From: Nymphaea colorata
Lineage: Eukaryota > Streptophyta > Magnoliopsida > Nymphaeales > Nymphaeaceae
Length of the DNA stretch: 64,000 nt
Assembly (NCBI RefSeq): GCF_008831285.2
Contig: NC_045141.1
Span: 21,540,242-21,604,241 of the forward strand
Direction of reading: 5' to 3'
The notes beneath the pieces are model-generated. The model was not told the origin of the DNA. It saw only the letters and a program-made list of their open reading frames with translations, and ran no database searches. This document shows positions 1-14,000 of this stretch, piece after piece. Every line of letters starts with the position of its first letter. The first letter of the stretch is position 1. A program made the position numbers and the translations under genes.

Positions 1-2081
1 AGTTAGTTGAGACAATGATGCCACCACAGATGTGCCAATGATCTCGTTTGTAGATTATTTGGTATCTTGACCATTTCAAAGTTCAAACCATACATCGGAT
101 GCCCAACAAATATGCCATTTTAGTTGGGAGCATGACGATAGTATGGATGGAAATGGGTCTATAATATTTACATCAAATTTGTATTAATATAAGATTCAAA
201 TTCATCTTAATCTGCTTGCAATATGTTTAGTTGACTTATATCAGATCCATTCCACTTCATATACCTCCAAGTTTTGTGTATCTTTTACTTAAAAAAAAAA
301 GAATTAAAACTCCTAGTCAGTTCAGATGTAGCAATTACGGTATCTGACTTTCTAGATGTTGGTTCATTTGATTCGGAATCTAATTTTAGATTTAGAAATT
401 AGATTAAGATACCATTTAGATCTAATTATATGGATTCCGAAGTAAAGGAGTTGCATGTTTGTCATTTTGACCAAGTCCTTTCCAGGCAGGTGTAAATGGT
501 AGTTGATCAATTTGCAGGAGCAGACAGAATGGATGCAGAAACAGATCATGGCAATTCTCAATCCACAATTAGAAATGCCAACAATTAATTATGGTCTAAT
601 TCTGTAACCAGATCATCAGCTTCCGATGTAATGCAATTGAATCCAGAAGCAGAAAGCTTGAAGCAACAACTTCTTTGAAAAATAAAAGGGCCATAGCTTT
701 TTGTTTTTTTACGACGGAAAAAATTATTCATGAGGTGAGGGAACTGATTGCGCCAGTTTAACCTCTTAGAGGGCGTTTGATGGAACGTTCCGCCTCGCAA
801 AATGGACACCTGTATCAACGGCTGTTTGATAGAAACGAGAACGCCTCAAACGCGGAACGTCTTTCCTGCCAATTTGACTGCACAACAAGAAAAGAAACTG
901 ATGCATTGGGAACAATCTTTTCCTTGAGCACAGAACAAAAATGGATCAAAAACTGAAATCTGCAATTGTAAACTGAAACAAGCTAAAATAGTGGCTCTTA
1001 CCACGTTTGATAAAGAAGATCTTCACAAAAGATATGCTCATAAATCTCACATCAATTCTCAAGAAAAGTAGGAATCATGGTGCCGTCCAAGGTTGATCTG
1101 GGCATCGTCATTTAACGATGCAACTGTTCTTATTACGAGAAGAAACTGAAACTGTAAAAGAATCAAACCACTTAATAAGTTTCTGCTTTCTTGAAAGGCA
1201 ATCTTCAAAATGAACTCCAACCACCGTGCTTTACGAAGGCAGATTTATTAAGTTGGCCTTCACTTTTGTTGTGGTTTATATTGAACAACCTTGAATGGAT
1301 CTTTGTATCGTATTGAAATTTATTCAAAATTGATACGAGTTACATCAATCTTAGACCAATAATACAAACTTAAAGACCAACCTTGTAAAAAATATCGTGG
1401 GCATTTCAAGATAATATGATTTGAATTAATTTTTTTATAACTATAATTGGTTTCAATTTATTTGCTCCAATCGAAAAAAAGTAGAAACTAAATCAGTGAA
1501 CCAGAAACAAATGATGAGGGCAATATTGTCATTTTATTGTAAATACCGGGGGTTAGAGTTAGAGATTACCCGGCCTTTCTGTTTTCTAATGAAAACCTAA
1601 CTTTTTGACCGACTGCTCTGTTTCGACCCCATTTCTCTCTCTCTCTTCGTATATTTGTATTTTTATCTCTGCCCTTCTCACTCTTCACACACGCACTCTC
1701 TCCCTCTTTTCTTCTTCTTCTTCTCTCTCTCTCCCACAATGCCTTCGTCGTCGACCGCCTGATTCATCCACGTCATGATTCCCGCCTATTAGACGGACAC
1801 CTCTCTGTTCTCTCTCTCTCTTTCAGAGGTGAGGCAATCGAAATCTATCTGCATTCTTCCGTTTCCCGAACTTTCTATTCTAATAACAACGATTTCCGAT
1901 CTTGCGCGGAAAACGCACGCCGCGGTTTCTAGGGTTTCCCCTCCCTGCGGTCGTTTCCTGCTTGGTTCTCGCGTGTTTGGTTGGAATTGAGGGGGGACCC
2001 GTCGGGTGTTTTTGGTTGCAGACTCGAGGAATCGAGAAGGTGGTAGGTGACACCCGAATTTGAAAGAGCCGCTCCGGATTT
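1..2081. other. Upstream region of eIF4G, no gene seen
   Basis: No coding exon is recognisable here. Bases 1-1600 are AT-rich with no long frame. A small palindromic motif lies at about 765-862, where GGGCGTTTGATGG and a GGAACGTT-type core recur in inverted order. From about 1630 to 1835 the plus strand is a pyrimidine-rich (CT)n-type tract typical of plant promoters and 5' leaders, followed by a GC-richer stretch up to the eIF4G start codon at 2082. The transcription start cannot be fixed from the sequence. Confidence 0.6.
1628..1835 (+). promoter_or_regulatory. CT-rich core-promoter / 5' leader tract of eIF4G
   Basis: Several runs of (CT)n and CTT repeats lie 250-450 bases upstream of the eIF4G start codon, on the coding strand. 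Pyrimidine patches of this sort are a known plant core-promoter and leader feature. Assigning this tract to eIF4G is inference from position. No clear TATA box was identified. Confidence 0.45.
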
Positions 2082-5000
2082 ATGTCCCTCAATCAATCTA
2101 GAGTGGAAAGAGCCGAGCAGCACACCCGCAAATCTGGAAGATCTAGTGGACCTGGGCATCAGAGGGGCTTCCACAACGCCAACGCGGTAAAGAGTGGCGC
2201 CGCCGGCGCGGGCTCTTCCGCCCCCCCTCCTCCATCTTCCTCCAGTTCTTCGTCGTCATCGGCAAGCGCCAACAGGAGGTTCCTCTCTTCCTCCGGTCTT
2301 TTTCTGAATTTGGGTCCGACGGAAACTTGGGTATTGTTTTTGATGGTCGCCTCGATGGGTCTGCGTATCTTCTGTGGTTGTGAAATCGCCGTCTACGAAT
2401 TTCTCTCTTGCTTCTCTGTTAGGCGATGGTTGATATTGGATTTAGGGTTTGGTGGGTTTTCATTGCTTGTGACGGTTATAGAACTCATTTTACATATGTT
2501 ACTAGTTGGAGGACATCGTATCTAGGGCTTTTACCCCTGCTTGATGTTGGTTTTTTATGTTTTACCAGTTATGTAATTTGTGGTTAAATTCAGTGGCTGC
2601 TGATGTGATGATTTCGTGTCTACTTGTATGTAATTTGCTAAAATGGTTTCTTTTGCTTCTCTGCTTTTAACGTTATTGGTGTATCATGTTGAAGTCGGTC
2701 AAATTGGTTGTCAGTCCTTGCAGCTGTTATCATGCATGAAGAGAAATTTCTTTCTTTTTCTTGTGGATTGATGCCCTTTTTCTCGCTTTCATGTTTATTT
2801 TTGGTTTTTACTTCAATTACCTTCCCCTTGGAAAAATTCTCATGGAGAAATTTCTTTATTTTTCTTGTGGATCGATGCGCTTTTTCTCGCTATCATGTTT
2901 ATTTCTGGTTTTTACTTCAATTACCTCCCCCTTGGAAAAGTTCTCATGGGATGACAGAAAAAGACTGGAACTTTTCAGTAAGCAATCACGTTAAAAAGAC
3001 TTAGTTATTTTCATGAATTTGCCTTCATGCAACCACAACATGACAACTTGCGGTTACGGTCTTAATGCTACCTCTTCGGTGTAGGCATTTTCAATGTTCT
3101 GATTTCTGAAGCAATTTTTTATTTAGGTTATTTGATCACCTTCCTCCTGTCGGTTGATGAAGACAAATTCTCTGGTGACCAGCAAAGGAATCAGCACTAT
3201 TATGTTTTTTTTTTTTTTTTTAATTTAAATTTTCTCCCTGTCCGTTTTATACTTCCTGTTCCTGCTAAGATCCTTCATTTTAATGTTATAAGTAGCTTGT
3301 CTGCAGGATGCTTCTGCAATGGAACTCTTCACAATCTAAAATTAGTTGAAGTACCAGTTTACTTGAATTTTGACTTTTAATGTAGCTTGACTTATCCAGT
3401 TTAGTATCTACTTTTCTATTATGCATGGTGGCACATACCCTTTCCACATTTGTAGACATGCATTCTGCCATAATGAATTAGAAAGTTAATGGTGCAAAAT
3501 TATTGGAGCTACTTTTTCCTTTCCGGAGGCTTTATTTGTCTGGATCGCTTGTCATTTGTTTTCATTCCTGTGAATAGATACATAAATTTCTGGTCTAACC
3601 AGACTGATATTGTGCGATTCCATGCTTGTTTTTACATTTAGTCGTTTATTTGTTTGTGTTTTCATTTGGTTGCTAACTAAGATATCATTTGTTACAGTTT
3701 TAAAAAGAGTAATGGACAAGGAGGGCAGTCAAGGGTGAGCAACATTGCAACAAATTCTGAAGCGAATATAAGCCGTGGATTGCAGAATGGAACACTCCTG
3801 CATAACCAGAAACCTGTGGTTCCTTTGCCTGGTATTTGTTTTATTGCACTATCAAGTTGGAACCGTTATTCTCTTCTCTAGTAATGTGGCTTTCTGTTCA
3901 TCACCATGGGGCCGTGATCACTTTCCTTTGTAATCACTCGCAAACATGTATTAGTGTTGTGTGGATGGGTCTCATGAAGTGACATTGCAGGACCCTCTGG
4001 AATGGCAAACCCTGATGTCACTAAGCAGGTCGATCACTCTCATCCAAAAAATGCACAACCTCCTAGGGTTCCTACTTCTCATTCTGGTGCTGCTTCATCA
4101 GAATCAACATCAATAGCTTCTCCATCAGGTTCAATTCAAGGCACTGAAACATTTTTTTTTCATTTTTATTTTTGTGTTATGTAGTAAATATTTTCAGATA
4201 ACTTGATAGTGATTCTCTCTCTCCTGCGCTATTACATTATGTGTTATTATATTCTTAAGCATGTAGAACAGATTGTATGATCTATTCCTTTGAATAGTCA
4301 ATCGGGGGGCATTGTTGATTAAAGTTAAGGTGTTATAGAACCTAGATATTGTTGAAGGAATTTTCAAATTTTGACTTTATTCTCAATTATTTTTTTGAAA
4401 ACTCAAGTCATAAAGCATGTTCAGTTTGATTTGATTTGTGTAACCATGGTAATACAATCAATTTTGGACTGTCTATGCTGACATGCAACATGCGGGCTTG
4501 GTGATCTTTGTCTTTCTTATTTGGTATTCTCCATTTGGTGGATGTGCTTTTAGGTTTGCAAGTCTCATGTACAATCCAGAAATCTTCCATGAAAATTGCA
4601 TGATCTCATGGTCTTCGTGGAGTCATACTGTCCTTGAGGGGCGTAGATGATTCGGATCCTGTAAACTGTCATGTAGCTTTCTGTTTTGTTTTGTGAAAGC
4701 TGGTTGTAAGGTAGGTTACCTGGATTAAGGTTCGTTACACAATCTGATGTCCTGTGCTTGATTTGTGTGCACCGCATTACTTTGCTGCATCAATTTTAGC
4801 ATATCATTACAATTTTGATACCATCAAAGTTTGAAATTATCTTGACATTCATTGCAAAAATAGTTCAAAATATCATTTAAGATAATTGGAATAATATTGT
4901 CATATCAGCATGATAATAAGATATATTTTTTTCCTTTTAGAAAAATATGCTGTTCACATCTATAAATTTTATGTATATATTATATATTTCTTTGAGAATT

Positions 5001-8000
5001 TGAATGATTTCTATGAATGCTTGCCAATTTTTATGCAATAAAATGACAAGAAGACCCATAATTTCATTATTTTTATTATTATTTTTATTTTTTTTTTAAA
5101 TTTATGAATCTTTTCCTAGGAATATTTTAGAGAATTTTGGGGAAAACCTTCTTAAGTGATTGCTAAGAAAAATATTATTGAGTATGAACTATGGAGTATG
5201 AAAGAAAGTGGCCACCTTTTTTCAATGTCGATGACAAGGGTTGAAGGTTGGAGCCAACAAGGACAGGGGTTGACAGTTGGAGCAAACATATAACAAGAAT
5301 TCTTAGAATCCTTTGGGCTTCCTTATTGGTGGTGAACTCACCATAGTGCAAAGTGGTATTTCTTCACTTAATAAAATACAAACCAAGTCTATTTATCCCA
5401 GGGAATACACCACTCTGGAAGAGATAGTATTCTGATCCAGGACCCATGGGCCAAGGGACAGTCTCAGGCAGATAGTTTTAATGCCTGCAGGCATCCCAAA
5501 AGGTATAAACAGCCCAGGCTTCCTTTAATGATCTAATTAGTCAAGAATACTACTTGGTCATTATGCACCATTCCTAAAATGGCTGAGTTGGGACCTTAAA
5601 AAGCTAAATAAAAACAACTTTATAACTACTAAAATGTTAAATAACCAAAAAGATAAAAGAAAACAGAGTCGTGTGCTTTGTGGAGGTGGTTGTTGGGGTG
5701 GGCACCTTTGAAAATCAAGTCAGATAAACACATACATACAAATCAAAGTAACTGATTCACATATTGCAATTAGGCAATTAGTATTTATTGCTGGCATCAC
5801 ACCAGCGCAGACTTCTTCAAATGAGTTGATAGGGGTTCAGAAAATGTGCCATTGATGTTGTCGGAATGGAAATGATTTTGGTTCAATAAGGAAAATTTAG
5901 TATGCAGGATGTTGAATCACATGCAGTAATGTTCTTATTAGAAGAAACCAAGAGCTGACGCAATTTTCTATAGTGTGTTGGACCCAAAATTGTAAGTGGG
6001 TTATAAATGTACTGGTGATATCCATGCTTATACACATCTGTGGAAGATAATACCTATCAGTCACTAATTCCCATTTTGTTGCTGTCAATATTTTCACACC
6101 AGGTTTGCAATTGGCAGGACATTCTTCTATGTACACGTTAAACATGTGCAAAACCCTTCTAGGCAACGACATTTATCTTCCCAACAATAAGGACAGAAAA
6201 GTAGAACTGACCCCCAAAATGCTAGCCATTCACCAACTAGTAAGAACTAGTTGATCAACTAAGTAGTAGGGAGTAGGGACTAGTTGACCTAGTCGGTTGG
6301 CTAGTGTATGGATTGTACCCCAACTATACATGGCCGTGACGTGGTCTGCTGGCTATCTACTAGGGCTGGTAGATAGACAACAACCAGTTGTGTAGGCGAA
6401 CAACATAAGTAGGCAGCAGGCATTAACTATGTTTGCACCTAGGATGCCTAAGTGGCCTAGTGTGCCCCATGATTGTCGTGCTAGCTTGGGTAGACCTTGC
6501 CTATTTCATCATGAAATGTGCCTTGATTGTCGAACTCTTACCCTCAACATAAAGGTCTTAAAGTGAACTCCACCCTACTGTGGTGCTTTTCACAAGTGTA
6601 TAAGTGATCATATATTCCTAATTCTCATCAGAGGTTTGTCATGGTATGTCTATAATGATCATGAGGGCATAAACTACGTGGATATCAGAGACATTAGCCA
6701 TTTGCATTTGCCTTGAGTAGGGCTGCACATAAGCTAAACCGGGTGGCTTGACTTTGGCTGAGGCATTAATACTCGCTTGGTAGGCTCAAATTTGAGTAGA
6801 TCATATTGTCAAAAGGTTTACAACTCGAGCTTGGGGTGGTTGAATTCAACAAAGCTTGAGCCTTGCTTGGCAGAATATGAATTGAGTATAAGGAGTTTTT
6901 TTGAAAATCTGCAAAGGTGGCCCATGCCCTAAAGGCATTTTATGTGGCATGAATGTTTTTGACAAGCCTAATTGAGCTTATAGGAGTTAAGTGTGTGCAG
7001 GTTGAACTTAATTTGTTTAGTTTTCCAAGTTCAACTTTTGTTTCACACTTGAGTCACATAATAGACAACTTGAGCTGCATCCAAGCTTATGCAAGTTGAG
7101 CTCGAGTTACTCGACTTATTGTGTTGCCGTAGCCTTTGTGCAAATTTGCATAATTGGAATATGTTGATCAGTGAAGTGGTCTTGTATGTCCATTGCTCAA
7201 GTCCCCAATTATGCCCTCATTTTCTTAACAGTAAGGTGTTTTTTTTATCAAGTGTAATGAAAAGAGAAGCCAATGCATACCTTCTATGGAGCATCCTTGT
7301 TGGGACATTCTTGACTCCTGTGACTTTGTTGAACATGGAGTTTTGAGATATTTTTTGGTCAGTGGCATGGATTGCTTGAGTTACATCCTTAGCTACAGCT
7401 GCTACACGTTTTCTATTTAATGGTGTTATGTATTTATTGAAAACAGTCGAGTGACAGTGTGACACATCAACAACCATCACATGTCATGAGATAGCTATGG
7501 TTTGGGGCAATGTGGCAGTTCGGTGCATGGATCTTAGTGTGTACTGTTGTTTGGATGTTGGATCTAATGTCTATGTGCATCTGTCGCTTCATGGTCACTT
7601 GCTGCATGATGTGCAATTGCTTTTTCATTGCAATATTTCTTCATTAATCATTCTGGATTTTTTCATTTCTGTGTAAAAATAATTTCCTTCATGGGTGTGT
7701 CCTCTTCGATTGTCTGTCTGTACTCTATATTGAGGTACATGTGGTTCTGTCAACTTGCTGCAAATCTTGAATATGTTTTTTAACAAACTGCTACAGCATG
7801 AGGTCCGACTACTGTTAAGAATTGTGTGGAAAAGTGCCAATGAATCTTCTCTTTTATATTCTATTTTTATGTATCTCATGCTTCCTACTCGCTGTTTGTG
7901 ATTGTTTGTTGTGTTGTACAGGAGATGCCTCAAAAATGTTTCCGCTTCAATTTGGGACCATAACTCCAGGTTTCATGAATGGGATGCAGGTCTGTAGTTG

Positions 8001-11000
8001 ATGCTTTGTTTTTGTCAACTTTGTCTGAACAATTGTTCTTGGCTCTTTTAACTATGATTTTAGCCATTTCACTTATGCAAATTTCTAGTGCAGATACCTG
8101 CACGGACCAGTTCTGCACCGCCGAATTTGGATGAGCAAAAAAGAGATCAGGTATCTCTGTCTCTTTGTGTGTGTATTTATGTATGTATGTACAAATGTAT
8201 GCATGTATCTGTGCTGTTTCTTTTTTCTTCTGTTCCATCCTTTTTTTTCTCCTTTTGTTTAGGCACGCAATGATAGTCGACCTAGCCCTGTACCCGTGGC
8301 AGTCGCTACCAAACAGCAGCAGAAGCAGCACCTTCAGCCACCACAACTGCAGCAGCAACAGCAGCAGCATCCTAGAAGGGACTTAGGTGCCAAAGTTACT
8401 AATGTTGCTGAGCCAAACCAGCCTTCCCAGCCCAGAAGGGATGCCACTGTACTTCAGACTCCAGTACCACCTCAAACCTCTTCAGCTAAGCCTTCTGTTC
8501 TGCCTCTTGCGGGGGGTTCCATTTCTATACCTTTTCAACAGCCTCAAGTAACGACACAATACAGCACTCCAAATTCCCAACAGTCACAGAGTGTTTCTGC
8601 TGGCTCACTTCAAATGCCGTTGCCCCTTTCTGTTGGAAATCCTACACAAGTTCAACAGCCGTTATATGTTCACGGATTACAATCCCATCCATTGCAGGCA
8701 CAAGGTATGATTCATCAGAGTCAGGGACTGGGTTATGCACCACAGATGAACCATCAGCTTGGGCCTCAATTGGGTAACATGGGTATCAGTGTGGCTCAAT
8801 TTCCTCAACCGACTGTTAACAAATTTGTTACACCACGCAAGGCAGTCAAGATAACTGATCCTAAAACTCATGAAGAATTGAGACTGGATAAGAGAACTGA
8901 TTCTTTTACTGATACATCATCCTCAGGGCAGACAGTTCAGCTTTCTAGATCTCATGCTGCTGTTGCTACTCAAACCCAGCAACCTATTCCTTCATTCTCT
9001 TCCACCCATCCGATCAATTACTACACTCCTATGCAACCTAATTCTTATACTCCGTCAATCTTTTATGCTGGTCAACCTACCCATCCTTTAGCTAATGCCC
9101 AGGTAGCTCCTGGGTCTTCAGCTACAAGGTATGGCTATCCAGTTAGCCATGGTGGCCCAACTGTATCTGTTGCAAACCCTGTTGCACTGGGTACCTCCTT
9201 GCCTCAATCTAGGTCTGGGCTATCATCACAAGCTAATTCGGACACTATAAATGTAGAAGTAATTACTGCTCCAGCAGCATCTGTTCAGGTAACAGTGAAG
9301 CCACCTCCAACAGGTTCACTTCCAGGAAAAGTTGGGATCTCCACTTCTACACCATCTGGTGATTCTTCTTCTGGGAAGAAAGGTGCTGTTGTTCAAACTG
9401 AACCTGTTAAGATGTCAAGGCATCAGGAGTCTGGCGCCTCACATTTGCAAAGGTCTACTGAGGGGGCAAGACTGATTTCATCTGCCATGGGAGAGATATT
9501 AGCACAGTCTTCATCGACAACTGTTTCTTCAGCAGTGGTTGGTGATGCTGGCCCCGGGAGTTGTATTGAACAGCCAAAATCTGCTTCTGGAATGCCATCA
9601 CCTCTTAATACATTACATGCCACTGTTAAAAGTCCTGCATCATCTGCTGCAACTGTCGAAGAGAGACAATTATTCACTGTTTCTTCAGTTAATCCTATTA
9701 CCTTAACTGAAGATCCAGCAAATATCTTAACGAATCCTGAAGGTCGCAAATGGGATCCTCTTAAAAAGTCAGATTCCTTTAAGGATCAGCAGAAGCTGAA
9801 CAGAAAGGAGCTGCAGCAGTCCGAGTCAGAGAATCAGGTATATGCACCATGGTGTTTAAAATTTATCAGTCTTTTTGCAGTGTATTAGAAGATGCTATAT
9901 CTATTGGATTCTGTGTGTTTTTTTTTTTTTTGCAGATCTGTAACTCTGCTGGTAAACAGAAATCTTCCTCTGTGGTGTCATCAAAAATTAGTGAAATGAA
10001 TTCAGAGCATGGTTCCAGAACAGACGAGTCCAAACCAGGTGTGTTGGATGGGACCCTGACCTCTACTCCACGTCTTTCATCCTTCAAGTTGGAGAATAGC
10101 AGACCTTCAGAAGTTGTTGAAGTTCCAGAAACAAAAGATGATAAAACTTTATTGGCTTCATCTGGAAGATCCGTCACAGAATTGGAAGTGACAGAAGGAC
10201 CAATAAATTCTGAGACTACCAGCTCTGTTCCATCTGATGCAGTGCCAGTTGAAGCTGTTGCAGAGGCAGTTAGTCCTGTGAAGCTCTTGCATTCTGATCC
10301 TTCTGAAGTAGTGGTAACTATTCCAAAAAGTTCAGTTTCAGGGGATCTGGTCCCTCATGATTTGGGCACAAGAGGCGAAGCCAGTGGTGCATCAGGGTTG
10401 GAAGACAGTATAAGCAAAACACCTACTACCAAACTAGAAACTCAAGAAAATATGTCTCTTGTTGGATGTTCTGGTAATAGTCAGAGCACAGATGCAAGTT
10501 TGCACCAGGTTCCAGTGGTTGACAAAGTGGAAGAAATATCTGTTCAAATAGACAGTTTGAAGGTTGAACTAGAAGATACGGTTGAAGAGGTATCAGATTC
10601 TTCCTTGAGTCGTCCTTCTGATGAAGCTTTGGGAGTTGATGTAGATAAGGAAGAAAGCATGGGTGTTTCCGCTATTGCTTCTCATACAGTTTCAGATTCT
10701 GCAGAAACTGAAAATTTGCCTCCTTCAGCACATTTGACTAGAGGTGATTATGAAAAACAAAATGAAAGAGAGAGTAAAATGTCTATTGAAGAGATTGAAT
10801 CACCAGCTGAATCCACAAGCTCAAGTCGAGAGTCCGCCACTGCTGTACCTGAAGGGACACAGGAACATGAATCTTCTAGGGGTTCAGAAAACCTAAATAG
10901 TGGTGTGAGTCCAAGTACTTTGTCAACCTCCAGGGATAAAATGCCATTAGAACAGAGCAGGCCAAAGAGTGTTTCTGGAAAAAAGAAGAAGAAAAGGGAG

Positions 11001-14000
11001 CTTCTTTCCAAGGCTGATGCTGCTGGGACAACTGCTGATCTTTACATGGCATACAAAACACCGGAAGAAAAGCGAGATGTTGCTGTATCAGAAAATGTGA
11101 ATACCATGTCTTCAAACATTGATGGTAAGCAGATGCCTGAAGGTGATACGAAGAAGCATGCCTCTAGCAAAGAGGAAGACAGCCATAGCAAATCTGAACT
11201 GGATGATTGGGAGGAAGCCGCTGAAATCTCTAGCCCTAAATTGAAAACCTTGGAGAGGTCTGAAGCAGTGCACAATAATAAGTGCTGCATGGAACATGAC
11301 AGTGGATCTGTAGGTGGAAAAAGATACACCAGAGATTTCCTAATGACCTTCTCAGAGCAGTGTAAGGATCTTCCTCCTGGATTTGAGATTGGATCAGATA
11401 TAGCAGATCTTCTAATAAATGTTCAATTGAATGCACCCTTTGTTGACCGTGACACGTACCATATGGGTGGAAGAATATTTGATAGACAACCAAGCGGCTC
11501 ATCTCGACTGGACCGTCGTGGGAGTGGGAACATGGAAGAGGATAGGTGGAATAAATTAACAGCTCCTTTTGTACCTGGACGCACAGACCTTGCATATGGT
11601 ATTGCAGGTACAACATTTCGTCAAGGTCCAGGTGGAAACCTGGGGGTCCTGAAGAATCCTCGTGGCCATCCAGGAGGACAATATGTTAGTGGAATCCTTT
11701 CTGGTCCTATGCAGTCTCTTGGTTCTCCTGGTGGGCTGCCAAGAATGCATGCTGATGCTGATAGGTGGCAGCGTGCTCCCCCTGTTCAGAAGGGCTTGAT
11801 TCCCTCTCCTCATGCTCAACCTGTGGTCATGCACAAAGCTGAAAAGAGGTATGAGGTTGGCAAAGTATCTGACGAAGAGGAAACTAAGCAGAGACAACTG
11901 AAATCCATTCTTAACAAGCTGACTCCTCAAAATTTTGAAAAGCTGTTTGGGCAAGTCAAAGAAGTTAACATTGATAATGTTGTCACTCTTACTGGTGTTA
12001 TTTCCCAAATTTTTGATAAAGCATTAATGGAGCCAACATTCTGTGAAATGTATGCTGATTTTTGTTCCCGTCTTGCTGGAGCATTACCTGATCTGGTTGA
12101 AGGTAATGAAAAGGTTACTTTCAGAAGATTGCTTCTGAATAAATGCCAAGAGGAATTTGAGAGGGGAGAGAAGGAGGAAGCAGAAGCAGATAAAGATGAG
12201 GAAGAAGGCGAAACAAAACAGTCTGCAGAGGAGAGAGAAGCAAAGCGGATCAAGGCTCGCAGACGGATGCTGGGTAACATTCGGCTGATTGGTGAACTGT
12301 ACAAGAAAAAGATGTTAACTGAGAGAATTATGCATGAATGCATCAAGAAGCTACTGGGCCAGTATGAGAATCCTGATGAAGAAGATGTGGAAGCTTTGTG
12401 CAAGTTGATGAGCACAATTGGAGCAATAATTGATCATCCCATAGCCAAAGAGCACATGGATGCATATTTTGATAGGATGCACAAGCTGTCAACTAATCAA
12501 AAGCTATCTTCTAGGATGCGATTTATGCTGAGAGACACAATTGATCTCAGAAAGAACAAGTGGCAGCAGAGAAGAAAAGTTGAGGGCCCTAAGAAAATTG
12601 AGGAAGTGCATCGTGATGCAGCTCAGGAGCGCCAAACACAATCAGGAAGAGCATCTCGTGGTTCTGGCATGAGTTCTTCTGCAAGGAGAGGACAAGCCAT
12701 TGATTATGGACCTAGAGGATCCACTGGCTTGTCTTCTCCAGGGTCACAGCCACTGGTTTCTCTTCGAGGGACGCCAGCATCTGGTCGCTTTGGTACCCAA
12801 GATGTTCGGCTGGAGGATAGACATATTATTGAGAGCAGAACACTTTCAGTTCCATTGCCACAAAGGTCTATAGATGATGATTCAATTACTCTTGGGCCTC
12901 AAGGTGGTCTTGCAAAGGGGATGTCTATGAGAGGGCAACCCTCAATGTCAAGTGGGTCTGTAAATGATATTTCGGTAGTGAGTACTGGAGATGCAAGAAG
13001 AATGGGAATGTGTCTAGGTGGTTCCAGTTCCACACATTCTCTAGCAGAGTGGACACCAAATAATTCACGGGAGGAGGTTGGTTCTAGGGGTGTTCTGCTT
13101 GATAGGCCGAAGTCTGCACATTCTTATGGTCAGCCAAATCATGAGGATCGTGTGAACAGGGATGCAAGAAATACTCCAGTATCTTCAACTGGTCCACATA
13201 ACTCAATAGACAAATTGCCCGAGGAACAGCTAAGAGAAAAGTCAATATCTGCAATCAAGGAATTTTACAGGTAAGGTTCTTGTTTTTAGTTTCTAATGAG
13301 ATTCATTGCGAACTCAAGTTATTCATCAAATTATTGGATATGCTAGAGTATGACATTAATTTCGTCTTTTAAATGTTTTTTTATCACTCTTATTCTCAAG
13401 GATTTCTGACTCTGCTTTCATAAAAAGCATATAAAGGAGGCATAAGAGCATTCTTGTTTCTTTTATAGTGAAGATATTGTGATTCCATTATCATCTTCAT
13501 GGAATCATGTTGGGACTATGCACCTAAATTCTATGTGGTCAAAAGCACATGTAGGTGCTGGGTGGCAGCCTAAATGCCTAGCCTGAGGCACTAGACTTGT
13601 CAAACAAAATACTTCTAAATTTTTTAAATTTTAATTCTTAAAAAGTTCTAAGTGTGAGGTGGACCTGAATTTCCCCTTCCCCTTATTCTTCTTCCTTTCT
13701 CTTTTCCCCAGTTTTTTGTGAAATAGGACTGATGAGGCCCTGTCTAGGTGCTGCCTAGGATTCTTTTGGGGTCTGCCACCTAATTCTGGTTGGCACTATT
13801 TGTGCTATTGATCACGAGTAAAGTTAGCAAAGAATGTTCTCTTTATAATTATTAATTTTAGTTTATTCTTTGCCTTCTTCTTTTCTTTCTTTTCCGGTCG
13901 TTGGCAACATTCTTTCTTATTGATACCTTGCTTTTGCTCACGTTAGCTTAAAATAATGGAAATGAATTACTCAAACTCATGAGTAGCTTTATATGTAATG

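Noticed and set aside
9849-9935. Extension of the large eIF4G frame upstream of 9936
   Set aside because: It reads through a 98-base intron with a good GT donor at 9838 and a TTGCAG acceptor. Retaining it would shift the frame relative to exon 6.
11042-12415. Minus-strand frames of 95-162 codons opposite eIF4G exon 7
   Set aside because: They are antisense shadows of a long, composition-biased exon and resemble no protein.
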